The position numbers and the translations under genes were made by a program. Positions 1 to 6,965 of a stretch of DNA of 9,304 nt are shown piece by piece; positions within the stretch are counted from its first letter, which is position 1; the number at the start of each line of letters is the position of its first letter. Under the pieces are notes generated by a model, which worked only from the letters and a program-made list of their open reading frames with translations, was not told the DNA's origin and made no database searches. The stretch lies in assembly GCA_903919105.1 (NCBI GenBank), contig CAIXGT010000167.1, positions 1-9,304 of the forward strand. Direction: 5' to 3'. Origin of the DNA: an uncultured Spartobacteria bacterium. GTDB taxonomy: Bacteria > Verrucomicrobiota > Verrucomicrobiae > Chthoniobacterales > UBA6821.

Positions 1-2006
1 ATCTGCTCGAGTTCGTTGCGCTCCCCTCGGGCCCCGTGCCGATCGAGGAGGTCGAGTCGATCGAGGAGATCCGCCGCCGCTTCACCACGGCCGGCATGTC
101 GCTCGGAGCCCTGAGCCCCGAGGCCCACGAGACCCTGGCAATCGCCATGAACCGCATCGGAGGCAAGTCGAACAGTGGAGAGGGTGGAGAGGATCCTCGC
201 CGCTTCAAGCGTCAGGAGAACGGTGACTGGGCCAACAGTGCCATCAAACAGATCGCCTCCGGTCGTTTCGGCGTCCATGCCGCTTATCTTGCGAGTGCCA
301 AGGAAATCGAGATCAAAATGGCCCAGGGGGCCAAGCCCGGAGAGGGCGGGCAGCTTCCCGGTCACAAGGTTACCGCGTACATCGCCAAGCTCCGCAATTC
401 GGTTCCCGGCGTCACCCTGATTTCCCCTCCTCCCCACCACGACATTTACTCGATCGAGGATCTGGCCCAGCTCATTTATGACCTCAAACAGGTCAATCCG
501 CGCGCCAGGGTTACGGTAAAGCTCGTCGCCGAGGCAGGCGTCGGAACGGTTGCAGCAGGGGTGGCCAAGGCCCATGCAGACATCATTCTCGTCAGTGGTC
601 ATGACGGTGGCACAGGTGCCTCTCCCCTAAGCTCCGTGAAGCATGCGGGTGGCGCATGGGAACTCGGTGTCGCCGAGACCCATCAGGTCCTCCTGCTGAA
701 TGGCCTCCGCAACCGCGTCACCCTTCGTACCGACGGCGGCATGCGTACCGGCGAGGATATCGTCCATGCAACGCTACTCGGCGCCGAGGAGTACAACTTT
801 GGAACCGCCGCGCTCATTGCCATGGGCTGCGTCTATGTCCGCCAGTGCCATCTCAACAACTGCCCGGTCGGCGTCGCCACCCTCGACGACCGTCTTCGTG
901 CCAAGTTCAAGGGCAAGCCCGAGAATGTGGTCAACTTCTTCAACGCCGTTGCAGAAGAGGTCCGCAGCATCATGGCCCGCCTCGGATTCCGCACCATCGA
1001 CGAGATGGTCGGCCGTACCGAGTGCCTGCGCCAGAAGCACATTCCCAATCACCCGAAGGCGAACACCGTCGATCTTTCACGCCTCCTCAAGGATGTGGTG
1101 AAGGATGATCCGACGGCCGTCCGCTACGCCACGCGTGACCGGAACGATCCCGAGCATGACCAGCCGCTCGACGACATCATCCTGCAGGATGCCGAGGAGT
1201 CCATTCGTGACGCCAAGGCCGTGAAGCTCTCCTACAAGGTCGACAACACGAACCGCTCTTTGGCTACCAAGGTGTCCGGAGAGGTCGCCTATCAGTATGG
1301 TGAAGAGGGACTTCCCGAGGGCACCCTCGAGCTCGACCTCACCGGCACCGCCGGCCAGAGCTTTGGAGCGTTCCTAGCCCCGGGCATCAAGCTCGTCCTC
1401 ACGGGTGAGGGAAATGACTATGTCGGCAAGAGCATGAGCGGCGGCGAGATCATCGTCCGCCCCCTGCCCGATCACCGCTTCGTTCCCGAGAAGAACAGCA
1501 TCATCGGCAACACCGTCATGTACGGAGCCATCGCAGGACATCTCTTTGCGAATGGACGCGCCGGCGAACGCTTCTGCGTCCGTAACTCGGGCGGCACTGC
1601 CGTCGTCGAGGGAATCGGGGATCACGGATGCGAATACATGACCGGCGGCACCGTTGTCGTCCTCGGTTCCACAGGTAAGAACTTCGGCGCGGGCATGACC
1701 GGCGGCGAAGCCTTCGTTCTTGATTTGGAGGATAAGTTTCTCGGCCGCTACAACGATCAGTTGGTGGGTGCTGCCCGAATCGAATCCGCTGAAGATGAAG
1801 CCAAGCTCAAGGATCTGGTGGTTAAGCATCACGAGAAAACCGGCAGTCCTCAGGCCGCGCGAATTCTCGCCGACTGGAAGGGCCATCTGGAACAGTTCTG
1901 GAAGGTCACTCCTCACGTCCCTGCAGCCAAGCCGATCGAGGAGAAGAAGGTCGAGGAGGGCAAGACCATCATCACTGAGGCCATCACGGCTTCACCGAAG
2001 GCCTAG
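1..2006 (+). CDS. gltB: Glutamate synthase large subunit, C-terminal part (5' end off window)
   Basis: Glutamate synthase (GOGAT) makes two glutamates from 2-oxoglutarate and glutamine in ammonia assimilation; the large subunit carries the amidotransferase, FMN and Fe-S parts. The frame is open to the left edge (codons from position 3, reading LLEFVALPSGP), so the GTG at 36 is internal and the roughly 1,500-residue protein is cut; about 668 residues remain. The FMN/2-oxoglutarate domain fills roughly 60-1130, with GGKSNSGEGGEDPRRF, AQGAKPGEGGQLPGHKV and SGHDGGTGASPLSS. Three cysteines spaced C-x5-C-x4-C (codons at 828, 846, 861) are the [3Fe-4S] ligands. The GXGXG beta-helix domain lies at about 1320-1800. 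The tail after about 1910 is lysine/glutamate-rich and probably disordered. The N-terminal glutaminase domain is outside the window. The small subunit gene gltD does not follow; an ACT-domain gene does. Confidence 0.96.
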   Translation, partial: LLEFVALPSGPVPIEEVESIEEIRRRFTTAGMSLGALSPEAHETLAIAMNRIGGKSNSGEGGEDPRRFKRQENGDWANSAIKQIASGRFGVHAAYLASAKEIEIKMAQGAKPGEGGQLPGHKVTAYIAKLRNSVPGVTLISPPPHHDIYSIEDLAQLIYDLKQVNPRARVTVKLVAEAGVGTVAAGVAKAHADIILVSGHDGGTGASPLSSVKHAGGAWELGVAETHQVLLLNGLRNRVTLRTDGGMRTGEDIVHATLLGAEEYNFGTAALIAMGCVYVRQCHLNNCPVGVATLDDRLRAKFKGKPENVVNFFNAVAEEVRSIMARLGFRTIDEMVGRTECLRQKHIPNHPKANTVDLSRLLKDVVKDDPTAVRYATRDRNDPEHDQPLDDIILQDAEESIRDAKAVKLSYKVDNTNRSLATKVSGEVAYQYGEEGLPEGTLELDLTGTAGQSFGAFLAPGIKLVLTGEGNDYVGKSMSGGEIIVRPLPDHRFVPEKNSIIGNTVMYGAIAGHLFANGRAGERFCVRNSGGTAVVEGIGDHGCEYMTGGTVVVLGSTGKNFGAGMTGGEAFVLDLEDKFLGRYNDQLVGAARIESAEDEAKLKDLVVKHHEKTGSPQAARILADWKGHLEQFWKVTPHVPAAKPIEEKKVEEGKTIITEAITASPKA

Positions 2007-2136
2007 CCCAACTGGAGACTGTTAGGTCAGCAGACCAAGAGAGGGATGGAAGCTCATCCTTTATCCCTGCGTCTCTGCGCCTCTGCGGAAAAATATTGCC
2101 CCTTCCTCTTCTTCCTCCAAGTGATAGGGTGAAGCC
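2007..2136. repeat. gltB-ACT spacer with two short repeat elements
   Basis: This 130-base spacer holds no gene. At 2016-2026 is AGACTGTTAGG, which recurs exactly at 7578-7588. It is followed by a small perfect inverted repeat, GGTC-AGCA-GACC (2025-2036). At 2067-2088 is a degenerate tandem repeat of period 8 (CTGCGTCT, CTGCGCCT, CTGCGG). Just before it, CTCATCCTTTATCCC (2053-2067) resembles the TCATCCYT repeat at 6931-6960. A 20-base pure pyrimidine run follows at 2099-2118. I saw no clear intrinsic terminator after gltB and no confident promoter for the next gene. Confidence 0.6.
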
Positions 2137-2565
2137 ATGAAGAAGGCTGATCCGCTTGCGCCCAGGATTGTTCAGCAATTGGCTGTCTTTCTTGAGAACA
2201 AACCGGGAGCACTGGCTGCTGTCTGTGACGCGCTGGCGATCGCAAAGATCAATATCTTCGGCCTCACGGTTTCCGACACCACGGATCATGCCGTGGTGCG
2301 CATGGTGGTCAGCAATACCGAAAGAGCGATGGCTGTCTTCGAGTCCTACGGCACGCTAGTCGTCGAGAGCGATGTCGTGATGATCCAAAACGACAACAAG
2401 CCCGGAAGCCTCTCCCGGATCGCCCATGCTCTTTCGGCCAAGAAAATCAATATCGACTACGGTTATCTGGCCTCCATGCCCTCAGCGAAGAAAGGACTGC
2501 TCATTATTCGTGTAACCGATCCAAAAAGGGCTCTGGCGGTTCTTAAGAAACTCGACTCCGAATAA
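2137..2565 (+). CDS. Tandem ACT-domain protein, probable amino-acid sensor
   Basis: A 142-residue cytosolic protein made almost wholly of two ACT domains. The first (about residues 12-73) opens with the ligand-loop motif ENKPGAL. The second (about 80-140) opens with DNKPGSL and continues into an IAHALSAKKINIDYGYL helix-strand. ACT domains bind amino acids or similar small ligands at dimer interfaces and control enzymes or transcription; stand-alone two-ACT proteins usually have no assigned enzyme partner. There is no catalytic domain, DNA-binding domain or membrane segment. The ATG at 2137 has only a weak AGGG (2126-2129) upstream. The position directly after gltB and upstream of an amino-acid permease fits a role in amino-acid or nitrogen sensing, but that is inference. 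Resemblance to the acetolactate synthase regulatory subunit (IlvH) is limited to the fold; IlvH is longer and no ilvB is present here. Confidence 0.87.
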   Translation: MKKADPLAPRIVQQLAVFLENKPGALAAVCDALAIAKINIFGLTVSDTTDHAVVRMVVSNTERAMAVFESYGTLVVESDVVMIQNDNKPGSLSRIAHALSAKKINIDYGYLASMPSAKKGLLIIRVTDPKRALAVLKKLDSE

Positions 2566-2569
2566 GGAG
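2563..2569 (+). promoter_or_regulatory. Candidate ribosome binding site TAAGGAG
   Basis: TAAGGAG overlaps the TAA stop of the ACT gene and is the best Shine-Dalgarno-like sequence noticed in the window. It lies 9 bases before an in-frame TTG at 2579, which would add ten residues to the DUF2721 protein, and about 39 bases before the ATG at 2609. Either the TTG is used, or the site is fortuitous or works by translational coupling. Confidence 0.4.
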
Positions 2570-2608
2570 TGCTTGAGATTGGGGTCATCGGGGCGTTGCC
2601 TCCCACCC

Positions 2609-3076
2609 ATGACCATTCCCAACAGCGACGTTACCTCAACAATCCAGTTAGCTCTGGCACCAGTCTTTCTGCTTACCGCAGTTGTGATGCTCATCACCGC
2701 CATCAGCGGCCGCTTGGCTCGGGCCATCGACCGGATGCGCTTCATTCACGGCGAACTGCTGGCTATTGAAAAGCTCACACCTTCCCTAGAATCACACTAT
2801 CGTGTCGAATTCGCGGAGGTTCGCATCAGGGGTCGTATGTGTGCCATTGCGATCTTCTTTGATGTCTTGAGCGGGGTGCTTATCTCGTTGACTGTTCTGG
2901 AAATCTTTTTCTTTAAGGCGGGAGTCAGGCACCTTCAAGGCAGCTATGTGGTGGCGACATTCGTCGCAGGATTGATTTCCTTCATGACGGCGCTGATAGT
3001 GGTGTTGGTGGAAGTTGTCTATGCCCACCGATCGGTTGGATGGGATCTTCCGAGCCATCCTGACAAGCAAACTTAA
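2609..3076 (+). CDS. DUF2721 family small membrane protein
   Basis: A protein of 155 residues with three predicted transmembrane segments: about residues 11-33 (STIQLALAPVFLLTAVVML), 77-100 (IAIFFDVLSGVLISLTVL) and 112-137 (VVATFVAGLISFMTALIVVL). The N-terminal IQLALAPVFLL followed by a GRLARAIDRMR loop matches the DUF2721 family as I remember it. That family consists of inner-membrane proteins of unknown function. The ATG at 2609 gives an N-terminus of family-like length but has no ribosome binding site. In-frame TTG codons at 2573 and 2579 follow a good TAAGGAG, so a start at 2579 is a real alternative. It lies 43 bases after the ACT gene and 15 before the permease, so cotranscription is likely. 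No function can be inferred beyond membrane location. Confidence 0.8.
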   Translation: MTIPNSDVTSTIQLALAPVFLLTAVVMLITAISGRLARAIDRMRFIHGELLAIEKLTPSLESHYRVEFAEVRIRGRMCAIAIFFDVLSGVLISLTVLEIFFFKAGVRHLQGSYVVATFVAGLISFMTALIVVLVEVVYAHRSVGWDLPSHPDKQT

Positions 3077-3091
3077 TTATCCTCGGACAAA

Positions 3092-4417
3092 GTGGGTAAA
3101 AATCCTGAGCGAGGCATTAGTCTCCTGACCTGCTTCTCCTTGGTCACGGCCACGATGGTGGGAACTGGGGTCTACACGAGCCTGGGCTTTCAGTTACAGG
3201 ATCTCCGGAGCGGATTCTCCATTCTCTGCCTCTGGGCGCTCGGAGGACTGATCTCCCTCTGCGGTGCGCTCTCCTATGCCGAGGTAGCGGCCAGAATTCC
3301 CCGCTCTGGCGGTGAATACACTTACCTCTCTGAGATCTACCATCCGTCGCTGGGATTCATGGCGGCCTGCGTTTCCCTGATTGCGGGATTCGCCGCACCA
3401 ATCTCGCTCTCGGCCATCGCATTCGGCACCTACCTGCATGCGGCGCTTCCCCTATGCCCGATCCGTCTCTCAACAGTATTGGCCGTCGCGCTGATCTCCC
3501 TACTTCACCTTGGATCACTGAAAACTAGCTCGCTGCTTCAGAATGGTATGACCGGACTGAAGTTCCTGCTCGTGGGTCTTTTCATTGCGGCAGGAATCGG
3601 AAGCGCCTTCCTGCATCCTCATTCCCTGAAACTCCTTTTGCCCCAACCAGGATCGCTTGGAGAGCTGGCTCGACCAACTTCCGGAATCGCCCTGCTCTTT
3701 GTCCTCTACGCCTATTCCGGGTGGAATGCCGTGACCTATCTTGCAGGTGAGGTGAGGAACCCCCAAAGGGCAGTCGGTCTGTCTCTCGTGATCGGCACTC
3801 TGGCCGTGACGCTCTTCTATGTGGTGCTCAATGCCGTCTTTCTGACGGCGGCTCCGGAGAATGACCTGCGAGGGGTGTTGAATGTGGGAAGTGTTGCGGC
3901 AACTCACCTGATCGGTCCCATAGGAGGGCGGATCATGTCGGGGATCATCGCCCTCGGTCTCCTTGCTTCGATCAGCGCCATGATCTGGGCGGGTCCCCGG
4001 GTGACGCAGCGTGTCGGAGAAGATTATCCTGTCTTAGGCATGCTCGCCAAAACCCACGACGAGATTCCTGCCCGGGCAATTCTTCTGCAACTGGCGCTCG
4101 TGCTGGGACTGATCGCTTTCGGCACCTTCGAAACAGTCCTCGTCTTTGCACAGATTCCGCTTCTGCTCTGCCTGATGCTTGGCGTCATTGGCCTGTGCGC
4201 GCTCCGCAAAAGAAGAACTGATTTTGAGATGCCGGGCGGCGAAACTTCCTTTACCTGTCCGCTCTATCCTTTGCCGCCGATCGTCTTCCTGATCTGCTCG
4301 GGCGCCGGATTGCTCTACTCGTTGGTCACGAAGCCATGGATTGCCCTTGCAGGTGTGATGCTTATGCTGATCCCTCTTTTCCTCCACCGATGGATTTCAC
4401 CAAAGCGTCTTTCCTGA
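3092..4417 (+). CDS. APC-superfamily amino acid permease
   Basis: A 441-residue polytopic inner-membrane transporter. It opens directly into the first APC helix, with SLVTATMVGTGVYTSLG carrying the GTG unwinding motif that binds substrate backbone in the LeuT fold. The loop SYAEVAARIPRSGGEYTYL after TM2 is the family signature, and YAYSGWNAVTYLAGEVRNPQR is the equally typical TM6 region followed by a charged loop. About twelve hydrophobic segments can be picked out. Substrate cannot be read from sequence; amino acids (uniport, exchange or proton symport) are the family norm. The start is GTG at 3092 with no clear ribosome binding site, chosen because it gives a family-like N-terminus. It lies 15 bases after the DUF2721 gene, and its 3' end overlaps the next gene by 28 bases, indicating one transcript. 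Confidence 0.9.
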   Translation: MGKNPERGISLLTCFSLVTATMVGTGVYTSLGFQLQDLRSGFSILCLWALGGLISLCGALSYAEVAARIPRSGGEYTYLSEIYHPSLGFMAACVSLIAGFAAPISLSAIAFGTYLHAALPLCPIRLSTVLAVALISLLHLGSLKTSSLLQNGMTGLKFLLVGLFIAAGIGSAFLHPHSLKLLLPQPGSLGELARPTSGIALLFVLYAYSGWNAVTYLAGEVRNPQRAVGLSLVIGTLAVTLFYVVLNAVFLTAAPENDLRGVLNVGSVAATHLIGPIGGRIMSGIIALGLLASISAMIWAGPRVTQRVGEDYPVLGMLAKTHDEIPARAILLQLALVLGLIAFGTFETVLVFAQIPLLLCLMLGVIGLCALRKRRTDFEMPGGETSFTCPLYPLPPIVFLICSGAGLLYSLVTKPWIALAGVMLMLIPLFLHRWISPKRLS

Positions 4418-5826
4418 TCCGTCGTAGCGCACTCCTACTGGTTTGGGTGAGTGCCGTTTCTTTGCTCCATGCCTCGTCGTTGCAGGAGCAGGCGGAGTTC
4501 TTGGCCGGCATTCCACTGCCAAGGCAGAGCGTTCTCTCTCCCCTCCAGCAGTCACCCGAGTACCGCGATCATCAGAAGCAGCTTCAGGAGCAATGGACCT
4601 TCTGCAGAAGAATCCGATACGAAGCGATGCAGCAGTGGGGGCGCGAGCATCTGTCGCAGGATCCAGCCAGTCGTGGCATCCTTCGTTATCTGTTCGGTGG
4701 CCCCGACTTCCTAAACGCCTACGCCTTCTTCCCTGACACCCGTGTCATGGTCCTCGGGGGACTAGAGCCGGTCGGAGATCTCCCTCCACCCGAAGCACTC
4801 GACCCCTCGGCGCTCGGCATCGCACTGAAGGGTCTCGACGAGGCACTCCACACCTCCCTCTTTGCGGGATACTTCATCACAAGTGAAATGAAGCCTCAGC
4901 TGGCCCAAGGTTCCTTTCAAGGCGTCCTTCCCGTGCTTTTTACAGAATTGGCCCTCACCGGGAATATCATCGATGCCGCGCAGATGATTCGTCCCTTCGG
5001 CTCTCCCGGCGTCCAGATCATCTATCATCGTCCGGGAGGACCATCTCAAACGCTCTATTATTTCAAAGCGGATCTCTCGAACGGCAAGGAGTGTCGCAAC
5101 TTCCTGAGCTGGCTGCGGGATCTCGGATCAGGTGCCTCCTACCTGAAGGCAGCCTCCTACCTCCTGCCGCTCGATGCTTTTTCCGAAACCCGCAATTTCC
5201 TCCTGAATACCTCCCAACTAATCCTCCAGGATGATTCGGGCATACCCTATCGCTATTTCACTCCAGGCACGTGGAGAATCCAGCTTTTCGGCGTCTACAC
5301 CGATCCCCTACCGATCTTCAAGCTACGCCGTGAAGCCGAGTTGGAGGCAGCTTATGGGACAACTTACTTCAAGGGATCGCTCCCCTTCGGCGCCGGCTAC
5401 CATGTGAATGCCAGCGATGCCAATCTGCTCCTCGCAACCAAGGAGGGAGGTTCACTTGGAACTCAGCAACCGATGCCCGAAATGCCTCTCCCTGCTCCTG
5501 CCGTCTCAGCGTTCTCCTCGCCAACACCTAAACCGACCCCCATACCGATCCGCAAAGCACTTCCGGTGCCGATCAGAAAAGCTCTTCCCGTACGGCCTCC
5601 GAGACAAAAACGACACCACGGGATCCAAATTCCCACACCGACTCCCTCACCAACACCGGAGATGGTAGCGATACCTGTGGCAACGCCTTTACCCATAGTC
5701 CTCCCATCTTCAGAAATTGCTCCCACACCTATTCCAGAGACTGTGCCAACTGCTCCCAGCGCGCTTCCCCCAATTCCCGTTGCCGAACCGCTCCCTAAAA
5801 CAGACACAGGCAAACCGATCGATTAG
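4390..5826 (+). CDS. Exported protein of unknown function with proline-rich C-terminal tail
   Basis: I do not recognise a characterised family. The 478-residue protein begins with a probable Sec signal peptide: positive FTKASFLIRRS, hydrophobic ALLLVWVSAVSLL, and possible cleavage near HASS at residues 25-28. A globular region (about 30-355) follows, with a conserved-looking stretch at about 106-126 (FLNAYAFFPDTRVMVLGGLE) and balanced charge. From about 359 to the end it is proline-rich and low complexity, with PTPKPTPIPIR, PTPTPSPTP and a tandem octapeptide PIRKALPV. Such tails often span the periplasm or wall or bind partners; here nothing folded follows it. The ATG at 4390 is preferred over one at 4336 because only it gives a proper signal peptide. 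The gene overlaps the permease by 28 bases, so it is probably translationally coupled. A periplasmic or outer-membrane location is inferred; no catalytic motif is visible. Confidence 0.8.
   Translation: MDFTKASFLIRRSALLLVWVSAVSLLHASSLQEQAEFLAGIPLPRQSVLSPLQQSPEYRDHQKQLQEQWTFCRRIRYEAMQQWGREHLSQDPASRGILRYLFGGPDFLNAYAFFPDTRVMVLGGLEPVGDLPPPEALDPSALGIALKGLDEALHTSLFAGYFITSEMKPQLAQGSFQGVLPVLFTELALTGNIIDAAQMIRPFGSPGVQIIYHRPGGPSQTLYYFKADLSNGKECRNFLSWLRDLGSGASYLKAASYLLPLDAFSETRNFLLNTSQLILQDDSGIPYRYFTPGTWRIQLFGVYTDPLPIFKLRREAELEAAYGTTYFKGSLPFGAGYHVNASDANLLLATKEGGSLGTQQPMPEMPLPAPAVSAFSSPTPKPTPIPIRKALPVPIRKALPVRPPRQKRHHGIQIPTPTPSPTPEMVAIPVATPLPIVLPSSEIAPTPIPETVPTAPSALPPIPVAEPLPKTDTGKPID
5545..5592 (+). repeat. 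In-frame tandem duplication of a 24-base unit (PIRKALPV twice)
   Basis: Two adjacent 24-base units, 5545-5568 and 5569-5592, encode the identical octapeptide PIRKALPV within the proline-rich tail. The copies differ at five bases, and every difference is synonymous (for example CGC versus AGA for arginine, GTG versus GTA for valine). Confidence 0.85.
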
Positions 5827-5938
5827 AAAAGTTGAAGTCGAGTCAGTGCCACAAAATGCACAAGAGGCACAGGGATCCCTCTGTAATTCTCTCTTTTGTG
5901 TTTTTTGTGCCTTCTGTGGCTACATTTCATAACGTTCC
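5827..5938. repeat. Convergent spacer with a long imperfect inverted repeat
   Basis: The spacer lies between the converging ends of the exported-protein gene and the prenyltransferase gene. Arms at 5848-5875 and 5893-5920 are inverted copies: GCCACA opens the left arm and TGTGGC closes the right. By hand alignment 19 of 28 positions pair by Watson-Crick rules, and about six more could be G-U in the plus-strand RNA. Each arm repeats a CACA core every 9 bases. A perfect 10-base palindrome, AGGGATCCCT, sits at 5871-5880 between or overlapping the arms. A transcript from either side would form a long hairpin, so a bidirectional terminator or mRNA-end stabiliser is plausible, but no clean trailing U-run is present beyond the T-rich right arm. 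Confidence 0.65.
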
Positions 5939-6793
5939 CTAAATCTTCCAGATTCGGTCAGCCACTAGGATCACGACAAAGAGCAATCCGATCACCGCAT
6001 TGGTCTCGAAGAAGGCTTTATTGATCTTTCCAAGGTCGAGTGTTCGCGCAATGCGATGCTCATAAATCAAAAGGAAAGGCACAGGAAGCAGCCCCAAGAA
6101 ATAGATCATCCCTAGATGGGCAGAGAGACCAAAGCCGATGAGACCAAGGAGCATCCCCAGATGCAGCCCTCCGGCAAGCTTCAGAGCACCCGGAACTCCC
6201 AGCCAGACGACCATCGAGCGGAGGCCCTCACGACGATCTGCCTCCACATCCTGCGTGGCATAGATCATGTCGAATCCCGCCACCCAGCAGAGTACTCCCG
6301 CCGCCAGAATGATCGGCGGCCAGGCAAACGAACCGGTGACAGCAAGCCATGCCCCGACAGGAGAGACCGAGAGGGCAAGCCCTAGAAAAAACTGGGCAGC
6401 ATGGGTGAAACGCTTGGTCAGGGAGTAAAGAAAGATGATGCCGAGCGCCATAGGGGAGAGTAGCAGACAGATCCGATTGATAAAAAATGTCGTGCCGACA
6501 AAGAGCAGGGCACTGATCAGGCACGTAGCGATGGCTGCTCCCTTTCCGATAAGCTTATGACGTCCGGCTGTCCGGGGATTCCGCTTATCGATCTCCCAAT
6601 CGGCGATGCGGTTGAAAGTCATCGCCGCAGTACGAGCAAAGATCATGCAGAGGAGGATCTGGCCGAACAACCTCCACCCCGGAAAACCTCCCGTGGAACT
6701 CGCCGCGACCACCATCGACCCAAGGGCAAACGGCAAAGCGAATACCGTGTGCGAAAACCTGATGAAGGTGAGAAAACGGGAGAGGAAGCTCAA
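5939..6793 (-). CDS. ubiA: UbiA-family polyprenyltransferase, MqnP-like
   Basis: A 284-residue integral membrane prenyltransferase that attaches a polyprenyl chain to an aromatic acceptor. The first magnesium/diphosphate motif is NRIADWEIDKRNPRTAGR, where Arg replaces the second position of the classical NDxxDxxxD. That variant plus NPRTAGR is typical of the bacterial subgroup annotated as putative 4-hydroxybenzoate prenyltransferase, now linked to the futalosine menaquinone pathway (MqnP). The second motif is DMIYATQDVEADRREGLRS (DxxYAxxDxxxD). Seven to nine transmembrane helices are visible, and length is normal. The start is TTG at 6793: an in-frame stop lies three codons upstream, and starting later would remove the conserved FSHTVFALPFAL helix. 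No Shine-Dalgarno sequence is visible. It is last in the minus-strand run, after pyrE. No other mqn or ubi gene is in the window, so the acceptor is inferred. Confidence 0.88.
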   Translation of the reverse strand: MSFLSRFLTFIRFSHTVFALPFALGSMVVAASSTGGFPGWRLFGQILLCMIFARTAAMTFNRIADWEIDKRNPRTAGRHKLIGKGAAIATCLISALLFVGTTFFINRICLLLSPMALGIIFLYSLTKRFTHAAQFFLGLALSVSPVGAWLAVTGSFAWPPIILAAGVLCWVAGFDMIYATQDVEADRREGLRSMVVWLGVPGALKLAGGLHLGMLLGLIGFGLSAHLGMIYFLGLLPVPFLLIYEHRIARTLDLGKINKAFFETNAVIGLLFVVILVADRIWKI

Positions 6794-6965
6794 AGCTTTT
6801 TAATAGGGAACTCAGGAACTCAGTAAAAGCGGAGGGGCTTTTCTACTGAAGTGGCCTTGTCGATGGTGGGTTGATGGCAGACTTCGATGCCGGGCCCGAG
6901 GAGATGAGTGAAGGATCGTTAACGAGCTTTTTCATCCTTCATAATTCATCCCTCATCCTTTTCGC
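6794..6965. repeat. ubiA-pyrE spacer packed with short repeats
   Basis: This 172-base spacer has no supported gene. It contains GGAACTCA twice in tandem (6807-6822), a possible hairpin at 6821-6848, a TCGATGG/TTGATGG pair around 6859-6877, and TCATCCTT, TCATCCC, TCATCCTT units at 6932-6960. On the minus strand, 6820-6918 is an open, coding-looking stretch (32 codons, GC-rich third positions) but has no ATG and follows a stop. A 30-codon minus-strand ATG ORF at 6843-6935 overlaps it in another frame. Neither is recognisable, so both are left uncalled. Confidence 0.55.
6821..6848. terminator. Weak hairpin, possible terminator between pyrE and ubiA
   Basis: CAGTAAAAGC at 6821-6830 can pair with GCTTTTCTACTG at 6837-6848, giving a ten-pair stem with a two-base bulge and a six-base loop, GGAGGG. 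The stem is mostly A-T, and no U-run follows beyond the T's in the arm, so terminator function is doubtful. It may just be part of the repeat collection. Confidence 0.25.

Noticed and set aside
36..38. GTG at 36 as the start of a short glutamate synthase
   Set aside because: The frame is open and GltB-like to the left edge, so this is an internal valine codon of a cut gene.
774..1052. Antisense ORFs inside gltB, and the 1374-1916 minus-strand ORF of 180 codons
   Set aside because: They lie opposite strongly conserved GltB motifs; long antisense frames are expected in G+C-rich coding DNA, and their translations resemble no protein.
4336..4389. Longer start for the exported protein at 4336
   Set aside because: It adds a cysteine- and proline-rich stretch that is simply the shadow of the permease C-terminus and would bury the signal peptide.
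5641..5670. PTPTPSPTP-coding bases as a DNA microsatellite or CRISPR-like array
   Set aside because: It is in-frame low-complexity coding sequence with varied codons and no spacer-repeat structure.
5463..5813. Minus-strand glycine-rich ORF opposite the proline-rich tail
   Set aside because: Its glycine-rich composition is the antisense image of proline codons; the plus strand has the signal peptide and the operon context.
5848..5920. The inverted repeat as insertion-sequence ends or an attachment site
   Set aside because: There is no transposase or target duplication, and the arms are separated by only 17 bases; a hairpin element fits better.
6843..6935. 30-codon minus-strand ORF MKKLVNDPSL... 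as a real small gene
   Set aside because: No properly spaced ribosome binding site and no recognisable protein; it overlaps repeat units.
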